From NCBI GenBank assembly GCA_023417785.1, contig JAEZEH010000056.1:1-36877 (forward strand): 36,877 nt of DNA, given 5' to 3'. Source of the stretch: Bacteroidota bacterium (GTDB lineage Bacteria; Bacteroidota; Bacteroidia; Cytophagales; Cyclobacteriaceae). The notes below the pieces were generated by a model. The model searched no databases and had not been told where the DNA came from. It was given only the letters and a program-made list of their open reading frames with translations. Shown in pieces: positions 19,719 to 27,099 of this stretch. Numbering within the stretch: position 1 is the first letter of the stretch; every line of letters begins with the position of its first letter. A program made the translations under genes and the position numbers.

Positions 19719-20744
19719 TCATCGACATTTGTCTTGCCATTCTTTCTCTGAAATCTGGTTTAGCTTCGCCGCTTCGGCAAGATGATGGCAACCCGATTCC
19801 TGATCACCTTTTCTGAACTGCGCTTCCGCCATCCACAAATGAAGTTTATCGATCCGCGCATCGGCGTTGAGCGCGCGTTCAAATAATCGGATCGCCTCTT
19901 CAATATTTCCCTTCTTCAGGTAATAATACCCTTTGTTGCGGTAAGCCCACCCGTTGTAGGGATCCAATGTGATACTTTCATTGATCAGCGGAAGCGCTTG
20001 ATCACCTCCTCCTTCAAGCAGGTAAACATAACCACGATTATTGAGGTAATAAGGGTCGCGGGGCGCGAGTGCCAGGGCGGTTTCAAGCAACTTCCGGGCT
20101 TCATCAACGTTTCCGGCATCCGCTTCAAGCATTGCCAGCGCATTCAGTGCCAAATGGTTCCGTGGATCGATACTCAGTACATTCCTCAAATAGTATCGAC
20201 CCGAGTCATATTGCTTTTCGGATGCAAAGAGCGTCCCCAGATTGATCATCAGTTCAGGGTCCTCATGCGGATCCCCGGTTCGCGCGAAGGCATGTCGCGC
20301 TTCTTCGTATTCGCCGCGTTTCCACAACACTAATGCTCGCAGCTCCCACAACACTGCCGTATCGGGCTTAAGGCTTTCAACTTCGTTAAGGTCCGCCAGC
20401 GCCTGATCATATTCACCTATTTCATAGCTCACGTTCGCACGATTGAGTAACGCAGACAGGAACCGTGGTTCACACGCCAGCGCTTTGGAATAGTACTCCA
20501 GCGCCTGCTCAGGGTTCTTTCGCCGGTGATAGACTGTTCCGAGATTGTTTAACGCGTCCTCAAAACAGGAATCAAGACGCAGTGCCTCCTTGAAGAAACG
20601 TTCAGCCTGCTCATATTCCTGTTCGCGGATTTTCTCATTGCCCTGTACCAGATGACGCTGCATGCGGGTTTCGCGGCTATCAGCGCACTGCATCAGGCCA
20701 AAGAATACGACTATTCCAGAAAACCAAATTGACAATGACTTCAT
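19719..20744 (-). CDS. TPR-repeat protein, probable lipoprotein
   Basis: From the ATG at 20744 (MKSLSIWFSG) the protein has 341 residues; a start three codons earlier (20753) is possible. A hydrophobic N terminus ends in FGLMQC-ADS, a plausible though not ideal lipobox, suggesting a membrane-anchored lipoprotein in the cell envelope. About eight TPR units of 34 residues follow, e.g. AERFFKEALRLDSCFEDALN, ALEYYSKALACEPRFLSALL and AIRLFERALNADARID. TPR arrays hold protein partners; no enzymatic domain is visible. It is first in a minus-strand run with the Nudix and ppk2 genes and is divergent from the his operon. No specific role can be assigned. Confidence 0.83.
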   Translation of the reverse strand: MKSLSIWFSGIVVFFGLMQCADSRETRMQRHLVQGNEKIREQEYEQAERFFKEALRLDSCFEDALNNLGTVYHRRKNPEQALEYYSKALACEPRFLSALLNRANVSYEIGEYDQALADLNEVESLKPDTAVLWELRALVLWKRGEYEEARHAFARTGDPHEDPELMINLGTLFASEKQYDSGRYYLRNVLSIDPRNHLALNALAMLEADAGNVDEARKLLETALALAPRDPYYLNNRGYVYLLEGGGDQALPLINESITLDPYNGWAYRNKGYYYLKKGNIEEAIRLFERALNADARIDKLHLWMAEAQFRKGDQESGCHHLAEAAKLNQISEKEWQDKCR

Positions 20745-20876
20745 ATCGGGCAATGTATATAAAAGATGGCGACGAACAAGTCAGATCTTTTATGTCTAAA
20801 ATGCTCATATCAACCGTTTTCAGCGCCAAAAAAGCCGCCTGGGCTGCCTTCGGGTCACTGGTGTCCAAAATAAAAA

Positions 20877-20905
20877 TTTTGACAATTCAAAAGTATTTAA
20901 TTTCT
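20877..20905 (+). promoter_or_regulatory. Candidate his operon promoter
   Basis: TTTTG at 20877-20881 fits a -33 TTTG, and TAATTTCT at 20898-20905 is an imperfect TAnnTTTG -7 element about 16 bp later. This would start the transcript near 20911, just before the leader peptide ATG at 20924. An overlapping AAATTTTG (20874-20881) could instead act as the -7 box. The rest of 20745-20876 is an unremarkable spacer with no gene. Confidence 0.25.
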
Positions 20906-20923
20906 TAGCAGCGCATTTGAACA

Positions 20924-21001
20924 ATGAATAGAAATTTAAACACAGCGACCCATCACCATCATCATAGCATTGTTATGACTGGTGACACCGCTTTGTTATG
21001 A
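20924..21001 (+). CDS. hisL: his operon leader peptide (HisL-type, five consecutive His codons)
   Basis: A 25-codon frame, too short for normal gene calling: ATG at 20924, TGA at 20999-21001, product MNRNLNTATHHHHHSIVMTG followed by DTALL. Codons 10-14 (20951-20965) are CAT CAC CAT CAT CAT. A run of five histidines directly upstream of hisG and a terminator is the diagnostic pattern of a translation-sensing attenuator: the ribosome stalls at the His codons when charged tRNA-His is scarce. The peptide itself probably has no function. Such leaders are classic in enterobacterial his operons, and as I recall comparative studies predicted some in Bacteroidetes/Chlorobi too. Confidence 0.88.
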   Translation: MNRNLNTATHHHHHSIVMTGDTALL

Positions 21002-21036
21002 TTTCATCATCAAAGAAATTCAAAAGGCTTGTCACT
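20981..21036 (+). promoter_or_regulatory. Predicted his antiterminator fold
   Basis: By eye, GGTGACA at 20981-20987 can pair with TGTCACT at 21030-21036 (six Watson-Crick pairs and one G-U). It encloses a second hairpin at 20991-21015: CTTTG with CAAAG, then ATGAT with ATCAT, loop TTC. The outer pairing uses the 5' arm of the terminator, so the two folds exclude each other. A ribosome paused on the His codons would leave 20981 onward free, whereas one that reaches the stop codon at 20999 would cover it. The element is a fold-by-eye inference with no energy calculation. Confidence 0.55.
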
Positions 21037-21053
21037 TGTGACGAGCCTTTTTT
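21022..21053 (+). terminator. Rho-independent attenuator terminator before hisG
   Basis: GGCTTGTCAC (21026-21035) pairs with GTGACGAGCC (21038-21047), with one wobble pair. The flanking AAAA can pair with the first bases of the following T6 (21048-21053). A strong GC-rich stem with a T tract 69 bp before the hisG start and just after the His-rich leader frame is what an attenuator requires. Confidence 0.88.
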
Positions 21054-21069
21054 GTTTTCGGGTGTTCAT

Positions 21070-21089
21070 CCTGCCTAACGACAGGCAGG
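21070..21089 (+). other. GC-rich perfect hairpin between attenuator and hisG
   Basis: CCTGCCT (21070-21076) and AGGCAGG (21083-21089) form a perfect 7-bp stem with a 6-base loop, 32 bp before the hisG ATG. No T tract follows, so it is not a terminator. It may stabilise the processed 5' end or be a dispersed short palindrome; function unknown. Confidence 0.45.
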
Positions 21090-21121
21090 CAACAAGCTTA
21101 AATACTATAACACAAAATAGC

Positions 21122-21982
21122 ATGAAGACGTTTTTGCGCATAGCCATTCAGAAGTCAGGCCGCCTGCAGGAAGGGTCGCTGTCTCTTTTGAAAGAAACCG
21201 GACTTTCATTCAGTAATGGCCGCGACCAGTTGAAAACTCAGGCACGAAACTTTCCTGTTGAAGTTCTCTTCCTTCGCGACGATGATATTCCCCAGTACGT
21301 TGAAGACAAAGTCGCAGACGTTGGTATTGTCGGTGAAAACATCTTCCTCGAGAAGCAGCGCAATAACCAGATCGTCAAACGCCTTGACTTCGCGAAGTGC
21401 CGGCTATGCATTGCAGTTCCCAGAACCGAAGACTATACCGGCGTGAGTTGGTTACAGGGGAAAAATATCGCAACCTCCTATCCGGTGATCGTCCGTGAGT
21501 TTTTGAAACGCCATAATATCGAAGCCGGAATTCACGAAATCAGCGGCTCCGTCGAAATTGCTCCGGGGATTGGCCTCGCCGATGCCATCTGTGATATTGT
21601 GAGCACTGGCAGTACACTCCTTAGTAATGGGTTGAAGGAAGTCGAAACGGTGATCCACTCCGAAGCAGTAATCATCGCGAATCCCGGCCTCGAGCCCGAG
21701 AAACAGACCATCCTTGAACGTTTGCTCTTTCGAATTGAAGCCGTTAAAAAAGCCAAAAACAACAAATACATTTTGTTAAACTGCCCAAATGAAGCCATTG
21801 ACAAAATCACGTCGGTTATTCCTGGCATGAAAAGTCCGACAATTGTTCCGCTTGCGCGGGAAGGATGGAGTTCGTTGCACTCGGTGGTGGATGAGAACGA
21901 CTTCTGGGAAAAGATCGACCTCCTGAGATCGTGCGGGGCCGAAGGAATTCTCGTAGTACCGATTGAAAAAATGATCGTTTAA
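21122..21982 (+). CDS. hisG: ATP phosphoribosyltransferase, long form
   Basis: 286 residues; first step of histidine synthesis, joining ATP and PRPP to phosphoribosyl-ATP. It begins MKTFLRIAIQKSGRLQEGSL. The internal segments DDIPQYVEDKVADVGIVGEN and the PRPP-binding-type stretch ADAICDIVSTGSTLLSNGL are conserved. The extra C-terminal domain (about residues 215-286, VIPGMKSPTIVPLAREGW to GILVVPIEKMIV) is the regulatory ACT-like domain of the long form, which is feedback-inhibited by histidine and needs no HisZ. The frame is open back to 21029, but that start lies inside the attenuator stem, so the ATG at 21122 is chosen. hisD follows after 23 bp. Confidence 0.97.
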   Translation: MKTFLRIAIQKSGRLQEGSLSLLKETGLSFSNGRDQLKTQARNFPVEVLFLRDDDIPQYVEDKVADVGIVGENIFLEKQRNNQIVKRLDFAKCRLCIAVPRTEDYTGVSWLQGKNIATSYPVIVREFLKRHNIEAGIHEISGSVEIAPGIGLADAICDIVSTGSTLLSNGLKEVETVIHSEAVIIANPGLEPEKQTILERLLFRIEAVKKAKNNKYILLNCPNEAIDKITSVIPGMKSPTIVPLAREGWSSLHSVVDENDFWEKIDLLRSCGAEGILVVPIEKMIV

Positions 21983-22005
21983 AAAAACTTGCCAAAGAAT
22001 CGCTT

Positions 22006-23292
22006 ATGAACGTTTATATCAATCCATCCCCGAACGAATGGTCAGCACTGTGTGAACGTCCGCAGCTTGAACTAGCTTTCCTGGAAAGCTCCGTCCGGAA
22101 CATAATGAACCGCGTGAAGCATTCCGGCGACGACGCACTGCGTGACATCACCTTACAGTTCGACAAGGTATCACTTTCTTCACTTGAGGTTTCTGCCGGT
22201 GAGATCAGCCAGGCCGGGGCGCTTCTTTCCACGGAATTAAAACAGGCGATTGATCAGGCTGCACGAAACGTTGAGGCGTTTCACGGAGCCCAGAAACGGG
22301 ACGTACTCACGGTAGAAACAATGCCTGGCGTAAAGTGCTGGCGCAAAGGCGTGGCAATAGACAAAGTCGGCATCTACATACCCGGGGGAACAGCTCCCCT
22401 GTTTTCAACCGTCTTGATGCTGGGTATCCCGGCGAAACTTGCAGGCTGCAGGGAAATAATTCTATGCTCGCCGCCAGACAAATCCGGAAACATTCATCCG
22501 GCGATCCTTTATGCGGCATCTCACGTAGGGGTTACACGCATCTTTAAAATCGGTGGCGCACAGGCAATCGCTGCAATGGCCTACGGCACCCAATCCATTC
22601 CGCAGGTGTACAAGATATTTGGTCCCGGAAATCAGTACGTCACGAAAGCTAAACAACTCGTTCTTGAAGAAGGTGTTGCCATCGATATGCCGGCGGGACC
22701 ATCTGAAGTCCTCGTTCTGGCCGATGAATCCGCTAATCCTGCATTCATTGCCGCAGACTTGCTGTCACAGGCCGAACATGGAGAAGATAGCCAGGTAATT
22801 CTGGTGGTCAACGACATGAAAATAATCGACGCTGTAAAAAAAGAAATTGACTTGCAAATTGAAAAACTACCCCGAAAAAACATCGCCCGGAAAGCGCTGA
22901 CGTATAGTCGCGCCGTGATGTTTACGGATCAGGATCCCGCGGTTGATTTTATAAACGAGTACGCACCGGAGCACCTTATCATCAACACCCGTGATTTCGA
23001 ACAGATTTCGGCGAAAGTAATAAACGCGGGATCGGTTTTTCTGGGAGATTATTCTCCGGAAGCGATTGGCGACTATGCCTCCGGAACGAATCACACACTC
23101 CCTACAAACGGATACGCAAAAGCCTACGCCGGCGTATCGCTGGAGAGTTTCATGAAGTTTATAACGTTTCAGCAGCTGACTCCCGCCGGATTGAAGTCCC
23201 TGGGCCCAATCGTAGAGCAAATGGCTGAAGCAGAGGAATTGATGGCCCACAAACTGGCCGTGTCGGTTCGTCTGGAAACGCTAAAATCATAA
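22006..23292 (+). CDS. hisD: Histidinol dehydrogenase
   Basis: 428 residues, standard length. It is the zinc-dependent enzyme that oxidises L-histidinol to histidine in two NAD-dependent steps, the last of the pathway. Visible signatures are GVAIDKVGIYIPGGTAPLFS, KIFGPGNQYVTKAKQ, DMPAGPSEVLVLADESANP, the zinc-site segment LLSQAEHGEDSQ, the catalytic Glu-His pair in NEYAPEHL (E322, H323) and GDYSPEAIGDYASGTNHTLP. It is the second gene of the operon, 23 bp after hisG and 10 bp before hisC. Confidence 0.98.
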   Translation: MNVYINPSPNEWSALCERPQLELAFLESSVRNIMNRVKHSGDDALRDITLQFDKVSLSSLEVSAGEISQAGALLSTELKQAIDQAARNVEAFHGAQKRDVLTVETMPGVKCWRKGVAIDKVGIYIPGGTAPLFSTVLMLGIPAKLAGCREIILCSPPDKSGNIHPAILYAASHVGVTRIFKIGGAQAIAAMAYGTQSIPQVYKIFGPGNQYVTKAKQLVLEEGVAIDMPAGPSEVLVLADESANPAFIAADLLSQAEHGEDSQVILVVNDMKIIDAVKKEIDLQIEKLPRKNIARKALTYSRAVMFTDQDPAVDFINEYAPEHLIINTRDFEQISAKVINAGSVFLGDYSPEAIGDYASGTNHTLPTNGYAKAYAGVSLESFMKFITFQQLTPAGLKSLGPIVEQMAEAEELMAHKLAVSVRLETLKS

Positions 23293-23302
23293 CTGCCACA
23301 GT

Positions 23303-24370
23303 ATGACTAATGAAATTGCCTTCAACCTGAATGACCTCGTTCGCAAGAACGTAAAGGCGATGAAGCCATATTCGTCAGCGAGAGACGAGTTCAAGGGCGA
23401 GGCCGACGTTTTTCTCGATGCGAATGAAAACCCTTTCCCCTCCCCCTTCAACAGGTATCCCGATCCGTTGCAATGGAAGGTGAAAGAAAAGCTCGCCAAA
23501 ATAAAAAAGGTAAAACCTGATCAGATCTTCCTCGGTAACGGCAGCGACGAAGCCATTGATCTGCTCATTCGCGCTTTCTGCGAACCGCACCAGGACGAAA
23601 TCCTGATTACAGAACCCACATACGGGATGTACGCCGTATGCGCTGATTTAAACGCGGTCGCGATCAGCAAAGTGTTGTTGACGCCAGATTACGACCTTGA
23701 CCTGGAAGCAACGTTGAAGGCCATTACGCCAAACACACGAATTGTGTTTTTGTGCAGTCCTAACAATCCGTCAGCGGCACTTCTAACGCGGGATCATATT
23801 ACCCAGGTGATTGAATCCTTTAAAGGCCTGGTTGTTGTGGATGAAGCATACATTGACTTCTGCAACTATCCCTCGTGGATTGAAAAACTGGGGCAGTACC
23901 CGAACCTGGTGATACTCCAGACCTTCTCAAAGGCATGGGGTCTTGCAGCATTGCGATGTGGTATGGCGTACGCTTCCGCTGAGATCATTTCCATTCTGAA
24001 TAAAATAAAGTATCCATACAACATTAATATTCAAACTCAGGAACTGGTGCTGCAGGCTCTGGACAACGAACGACAGAAAAACAAATGGGTATCGGATATT
24101 CTATCGGAGCGGGAAACGTTGGTGGAGAACCTACAACAGCTGCCGATCGTGAAAAAGGTATTCCCTTCTGACGCCAATTTCATTCTGGCGCGTGTCACGG
24201 ATGCACCGTCGGTATATAAGTACCTGATGCAAAAGGGTATCATCGTACGAGATCGGTCGCGCGTCAAATTGTGTGAAGATTGTCTTCGTATCACCATCGG
24301 AACCCGTATTGAAAACGACCAGTTAATCAATGCCCTCAGCAAGGTCGACTCAACTAAAACCAAACCATGA
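23303..24370 (+). CDS. hisC: Histidinol-phosphate aminotransferase
   Basis: 355 residues; a PLP-dependent class I/II (fold type I) aminotransferase converting imidazole acetol phosphate and glutamate to histidinol phosphate. Motifs: DANENPFPSPFNRYPDP at the N terminus, FLGNGSDEAIDLLIRAF, LCSPNNPSA, VVDEAYIDF, the PLP lysine in TFSKAWGLAALRCG (K210), and the substrate-site arginine region LRITIGTRIEND near the end. Its TGA overlaps the hisB ATG by 4 bp (ATGA at 24367-24370), indicating translational coupling. Confidence 0.97.
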   Translation: MTNEIAFNLNDLVRKNVKAMKPYSSARDEFKGEADVFLDANENPFPSPFNRYPDPLQWKVKEKLAKIKKVKPDQIFLGNGSDEAIDLLIRAFCEPHQDEILITEPTYGMYAVCADLNAVAISKVLLTPDYDLDLEATLKAITPNTRIVFLCSPNNPSAALLTRDHITQVIESFKGLVVVDEAYIDFCNYPSWIEKLGQYPNLVILQTFSKAWGLAALRCGMAYASAEIISILNKIKYPYNINIQTQELVLQALDNERQKNKWVSDILSERETLVENLQQLPIVKKVFPSDANFILARVTDAPSVYKYLMQKGIIVRDRSRVKLCEDCLRITIGTRIENDQLINALSKVDSTKTKP

Positions 24371-25482
24371 AGAAAGTACTTTTTATTGACCGCGACGGAA
24401 CCTTGATTATCGAGCCTACCGATGAACAAATCGATTCTCTTGAGAAGCTGGAGTTCTATCCGGGTGTGTTTACCTGGCTTGGCAGGATCGCCGCCGAAAA
24501 TTCATTCGAACTGGTTATCGTAACCAATCAGGACGGCCTGGGAACTAACAGTTTTCCGGAAGAGACTTTCTGGCCTGCGCAAAACAAGATGATCCGCACC
24601 TTCGCCAATGAAGGGATTCACTTCGCAAAGATTTTCGTTGATCGTTCCTTCCCCCGCGACAACAATCCAGGGCGGAAGCCTGGCACAGGAATGCTGACAG
24701 AATTCTTCTCACCCGAATACGACCTGGCCAACTCATATGTTATCGGCGACCGTGTTACGGATATTCAACTGGCAAAAAATCTCGGATCCAGGGCCATTCT
24801 TATTAACGATGGCTCCCTGTCACAAAAAGTTTCGGAGCTGGAACTGCAGGACTACTGTTCACTCACAACCTCCTCTTGGCAAGATATCTATACTTTCCTG
24901 TCAAAGCCACAACGGCGATCGGTTGTAAAACGTACCACAAAAGAAACCGACATCGAGATCCGTCTTAACCTGGACGGGGCGGGCACGTCATCGATCGAAA
25001 CCGGGCTGGGCTTTTTCAATCATATGCTGGACCAGATCGCGCGACACGGTATGCTCGACCTCGAAATTCATGTTAAGGGAGACCTCCATATCGACGAACA
25101 CCACACCATTGAAGACACGGCTCTAGCGCTCGGCGAAGCATTCCTGAAAGCGCTGGGTGACAAACGAGGCATCGAACGGTATGGCTACATGCTTCCAATG
25201 GATGATTGCCTCGCGCAGGTAGCCCTCGATTTCGGAGGGCGTCCATGGTTGGTGTGGGATGCTGCATTTACCCGCGAAAAAATTGGTGAAATGCCTACTG
25301 AAATGTTCTATCACTTCTTCAAATCATTTTCCGACACGTCGAAAAGTAATCTTAATATCAAGGCTGAGGGTACGAACGAACATCACAAGATTGAAGCAAT
25401 CTTCAAAGCATTCGCAAAGGCGATACGCATTGCAGTAAAACGCGAAGGAAATCAGCTACCATCGACCAAAGGATTACTTTAA
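24367..25482 (+). CDS. hisB: Bifunctional histidinol-phosphatase / imidazoleglycerol-phosphate dehydratase
   Basis: 371 residues. The N-terminal half (1-165) is a HAD phosphatase with the DxD nucleophile motif in FIDRDGTLI (D8, D10), VTNQDGLG and VIGDRVTDIQLAKNLG; it removes phosphate from histidinol phosphate. The C-terminal half (about 180-371) is the dehydratase, with GLGFFNHMLDQIARHG, DEHHTIEDTALALGEAF and EGTNEHHKIEAIFKAFAKA providing the metal-binding histidines. The phosphatase part lacks the Cys/His zinc loop of the E. coli enzyme: the corresponding stretch reads DRSFPRDNNPGRKP. The gene overlaps hisC by 4 bp and precedes hisH by 7 bp. Confidence 0.97.
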   Translation: MKKVLFIDRDGTLIIEPTDEQIDSLEKLEFYPGVFTWLGRIAAENSFELVIVTNQDGLGTNSFPEETFWPAQNKMIRTFANEGIHFAKIFVDRSFPRDNNPGRKPGTGMLTEFFSPEYDLANSYVIGDRVTDIQLAKNLGSRAILINDGSLSQKVSELELQDYCSLTTSSWQDIYTFLSKPQRRSVVKRTTKETDIEIRLNLDGAGTSSIETGLGFFNHMLDQIARHGMLDLEIHVKGDLHIDEHHTIEDTALALGEAFLKALGDKRGIERYGYMLPMDDCLAQVALDFGGRPWLVWDAAFTREKIGEMPTEMFYHFFKSFSDTSKSNLNIKAEGTNEHHKIEAIFKAFAKAIRIAVKREGNQLPSTKGLL

Positions 25483-25489
25483 CGAGATT

Positions 25490-26083
25490 ATGAAACTTGT
25501 CATAATAAAATACAATGCAGGGAATGTCCAGTCAGTTTCATTTGCGCTGGAAAGGCTTGGCGTGGACTTTGTCATCACCGACGATCCGGAGGAGATCAGC
25601 AAAGCTGATAAAGTCCTTTTCCCCGGCGTCGGTGAAGCAAGTACGACAATGTCATTTCTCAAAGAACGAAAGCTTGATAAAGTCATACCTGCCCTGAAGC
25701 AGCCTGTCTTGGGAATCTGTCTCGGAATGCAGTTAATGTGTCGCTATTCTGAAGAGAATAACACGAACTGCCTTGGTATCTTTGACGAAGACGTTAAGCG
25801 GTTTGAGCCGACTCCTTCGCAGAAGGTTCCGCACATGGGCTGGAATCAGCTCTCGCTTAAAGAAAGCTGGCTCGACACTGCGTTGCAGGGAAAGTTCGTT
25901 TACTTCGTCCATAGCTATTATGTTCCGGTGAATAAGCACTCTGCGGCAGTAACGGACTACATCGTTCCATTTTCTGCAGCCATGCATCGCGATAATTTTT
26001 ATGCAGTACAATTCCATCCCGAAAAATCAGCAGCTGCGGGTGAACTTGTCCTGAAAAGTTTTTTGAACCTGGTACAAATATGA
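25490..26083 (+). CDS. hisH: Imidazole glycerol phosphate synthase, glutamine amidotransferase subunit
   Basis: 197 residues; class I glutamine amidotransferase that feeds ammonia to HisF. The triad is visible: the nucleophile C77 in VLGICLGMQLM, and H176 and E178 in QFHPEKSA. FPGVGEASTTM provides the oxyanion-strand region, and PHMGWNQL and FVYFVHSYYVP are HisH-specific. The hisH stop overlaps the hisA start by 4 bp (26080-26083). Its partner hisF is two genes downstream, separated from hisA by a repeat element. Confidence 0.97.
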   Translation: MKLVIIKYNAGNVQSVSFALERLGVDFVITDDPEEISKADKVLFPGVGEASTTMSFLKERKLDKVIPALKQPVLGICLGMQLMCRYSEENNTNCLGIFDEDVKRFEPTPSQKVPHMGWNQLSLKESWLDTALQGKFVYFVHSYYVPVNKHSAAVTDYIVPFSAAMHRDNFYAVQFHPEKSAAAGELVLKSFLNLVQI

Positions 26084-26814
26084 AAATCATTCCGGCCATT
26101 GATATTATTGACGGCAAATGCGTCCGCCTTACGCAGGGTGACTACGCACAAAAAAAAGTGTACAACGAGAATCCCCTCGAAATTGCCCGTGCGTTCGAAG
26201 ACGCGGGAATAAAGTACCTTCACCTGGTAGATCTCGACGGCGCGAAGGCAGGAAAGGTCACTAACTGGAAAGTGATTGAAACACTCGCGGGCCAGACTTC
26301 CCTTGCAATTGACTTTGGCGGTGGAATAAAAACCGGAAACGAAATTCAAATGTTATTGGATCTCGGAATAAGACAAGTGAACCTTGGTAGCATTGCCGTT
26401 AAAGATCGAAGTCTGGTTGAAGAGTGGCTCGGCAGATTCGGGGCGGAACACATTATCCTCAGCGCCGACGTCAAGGACGAGTTGATAGCCATCAATGGCT
26501 GGCAGGAAAGCGCGTCTGTTTCGATACATCAATTTCTCACGGAGTACAAGGCATGTGGGATAAAGTACGTAACCTGCACTGACATCAGCACCGATGGTAT
26601 GCTCACAGGACCTAATGTATCACTGTATGAGCACTTATTACGCGACCATCCAGAGTTGGTCCTGACTGCCAGCGGTGGCGTTGGTTCGCTGGACGATTTG
26701 CGTGCACTCGCCAACACCGGTGTAGACGGCGTGATCGTTGGAAAGGCGATCTACGAAGGAAAGGTTTCACTAGATCAAATTCGCGAACTTGCCGAAGGCC
26801 CCGGGGAAATGTGA
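26080..26814 (+). CDS. hisA: ProFAR isomerase (phosphoribosylformimino-AICAR-phosphate isomerase)
   Basis: 244 residues; a (beta/alpha)8 barrel catalysing the Amadori rearrangement of ProFAR to PRFAR. The N terminus MKIIPAIDIIDGKCVRL contains the catalytic D8; DFGGGIKTGNEI and the second half TDISTDGMLTGPN and ASGGVGSLDDL form the two phosphate-binding half barrels. The C terminus ends LAEGPGEM, and the stop codon runs straight into the TTGAA-rich repeat that separates hisA from hisF, so the last few residues may have been altered by that element (inference). Confidence 0.97.
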   Translation: MKIIPAIDIIDGKCVRLTQGDYAQKKVYNENPLEIARAFEDAGIKYLHLVDLDGAKAGKVTNWKVIETLAGQTSLAIDFGGGIKTGNEIQMLLDLGIRQVNLGSIAVKDRSLVEEWLGRFGAEHIILSADVKDELIAINGWQESASVSIHQFLTEYKACGIKYVTCTDISTDGMLTGPNVSLYEHLLRDHPELVLTASGGVGSLDDLRALANTGVDGVIVGKAIYEGKVSLDQIRELAEGPGEM

Positions 26815-27095
26815 AATTTGAAACCTGAAATCTGAAACTTGAACCTTGAACCTTAGACCTTCAGCGCATTCGTCTTCGGGATCTGCGAGAGATAACGGAT
26901 ACCAAAGTTTCTCGCAGAACACGCAGAAGACACAGATGGAAACGCAGAAAAGTATTCTTGAGACTTGAAACTTGAAAGTTGAACCATTTTCCCCGCTCAC
27001 CCTTTAATTCCCTAAAGGGATCAGCCCGCGAAGGAAACTGAAACCATAAAATTTGAACCTCGAAACTTGAAACTTGAACCTTGAAACCTGAAATT
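26815..27095 (+). repeat. Modular dispersed intergenic repeat, copy 2, inside the his operon
   Basis: The 285-bp hisA-hisF gap consists of TTGAA-rich tracts (26815-26850, 26961-26985, 27038-27095) flanking two modules. Module A (26859-26961) begins CTTCAGCGCATTCGTCT and contains TTTCTCGCAGAA. Module B (27001-27037) has CCTTTAATT, AAGGGATC and GCCCG cores. Module B matches 31 of 37 bases of the minus-strand copy at 12288-12324; module A matches 12109-12220 with small gaps. No ORF or terminator is evident. All other his gene junctions are 23 bp or less or overlap, so this looks like an insertion into a compact operon. Confidence 0.8.
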
Positions 27096-27099
27096 CCCC

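Noticed and set aside
20826..20845. Weak terminator-like hairpin upstream of the TPR gene on the minus strand
   Set aside because: Only a 4-bp stem (AGCC/GGCT) before a T tract, and no gene ends there; probably chance.
21029..21121. Upstream start for hisG
   Set aside because: It begins inside the attenuator stem and adds 31 residues not seen in HisG; the conserved protein begins at 21122.
26815..27095. Possible CRISPR or tandem array from the TTGAA-rich tracts
   Set aside because: The tracts are short, degenerate and irregularly spaced with no unique spacers of constant length, and no cas genes are present.
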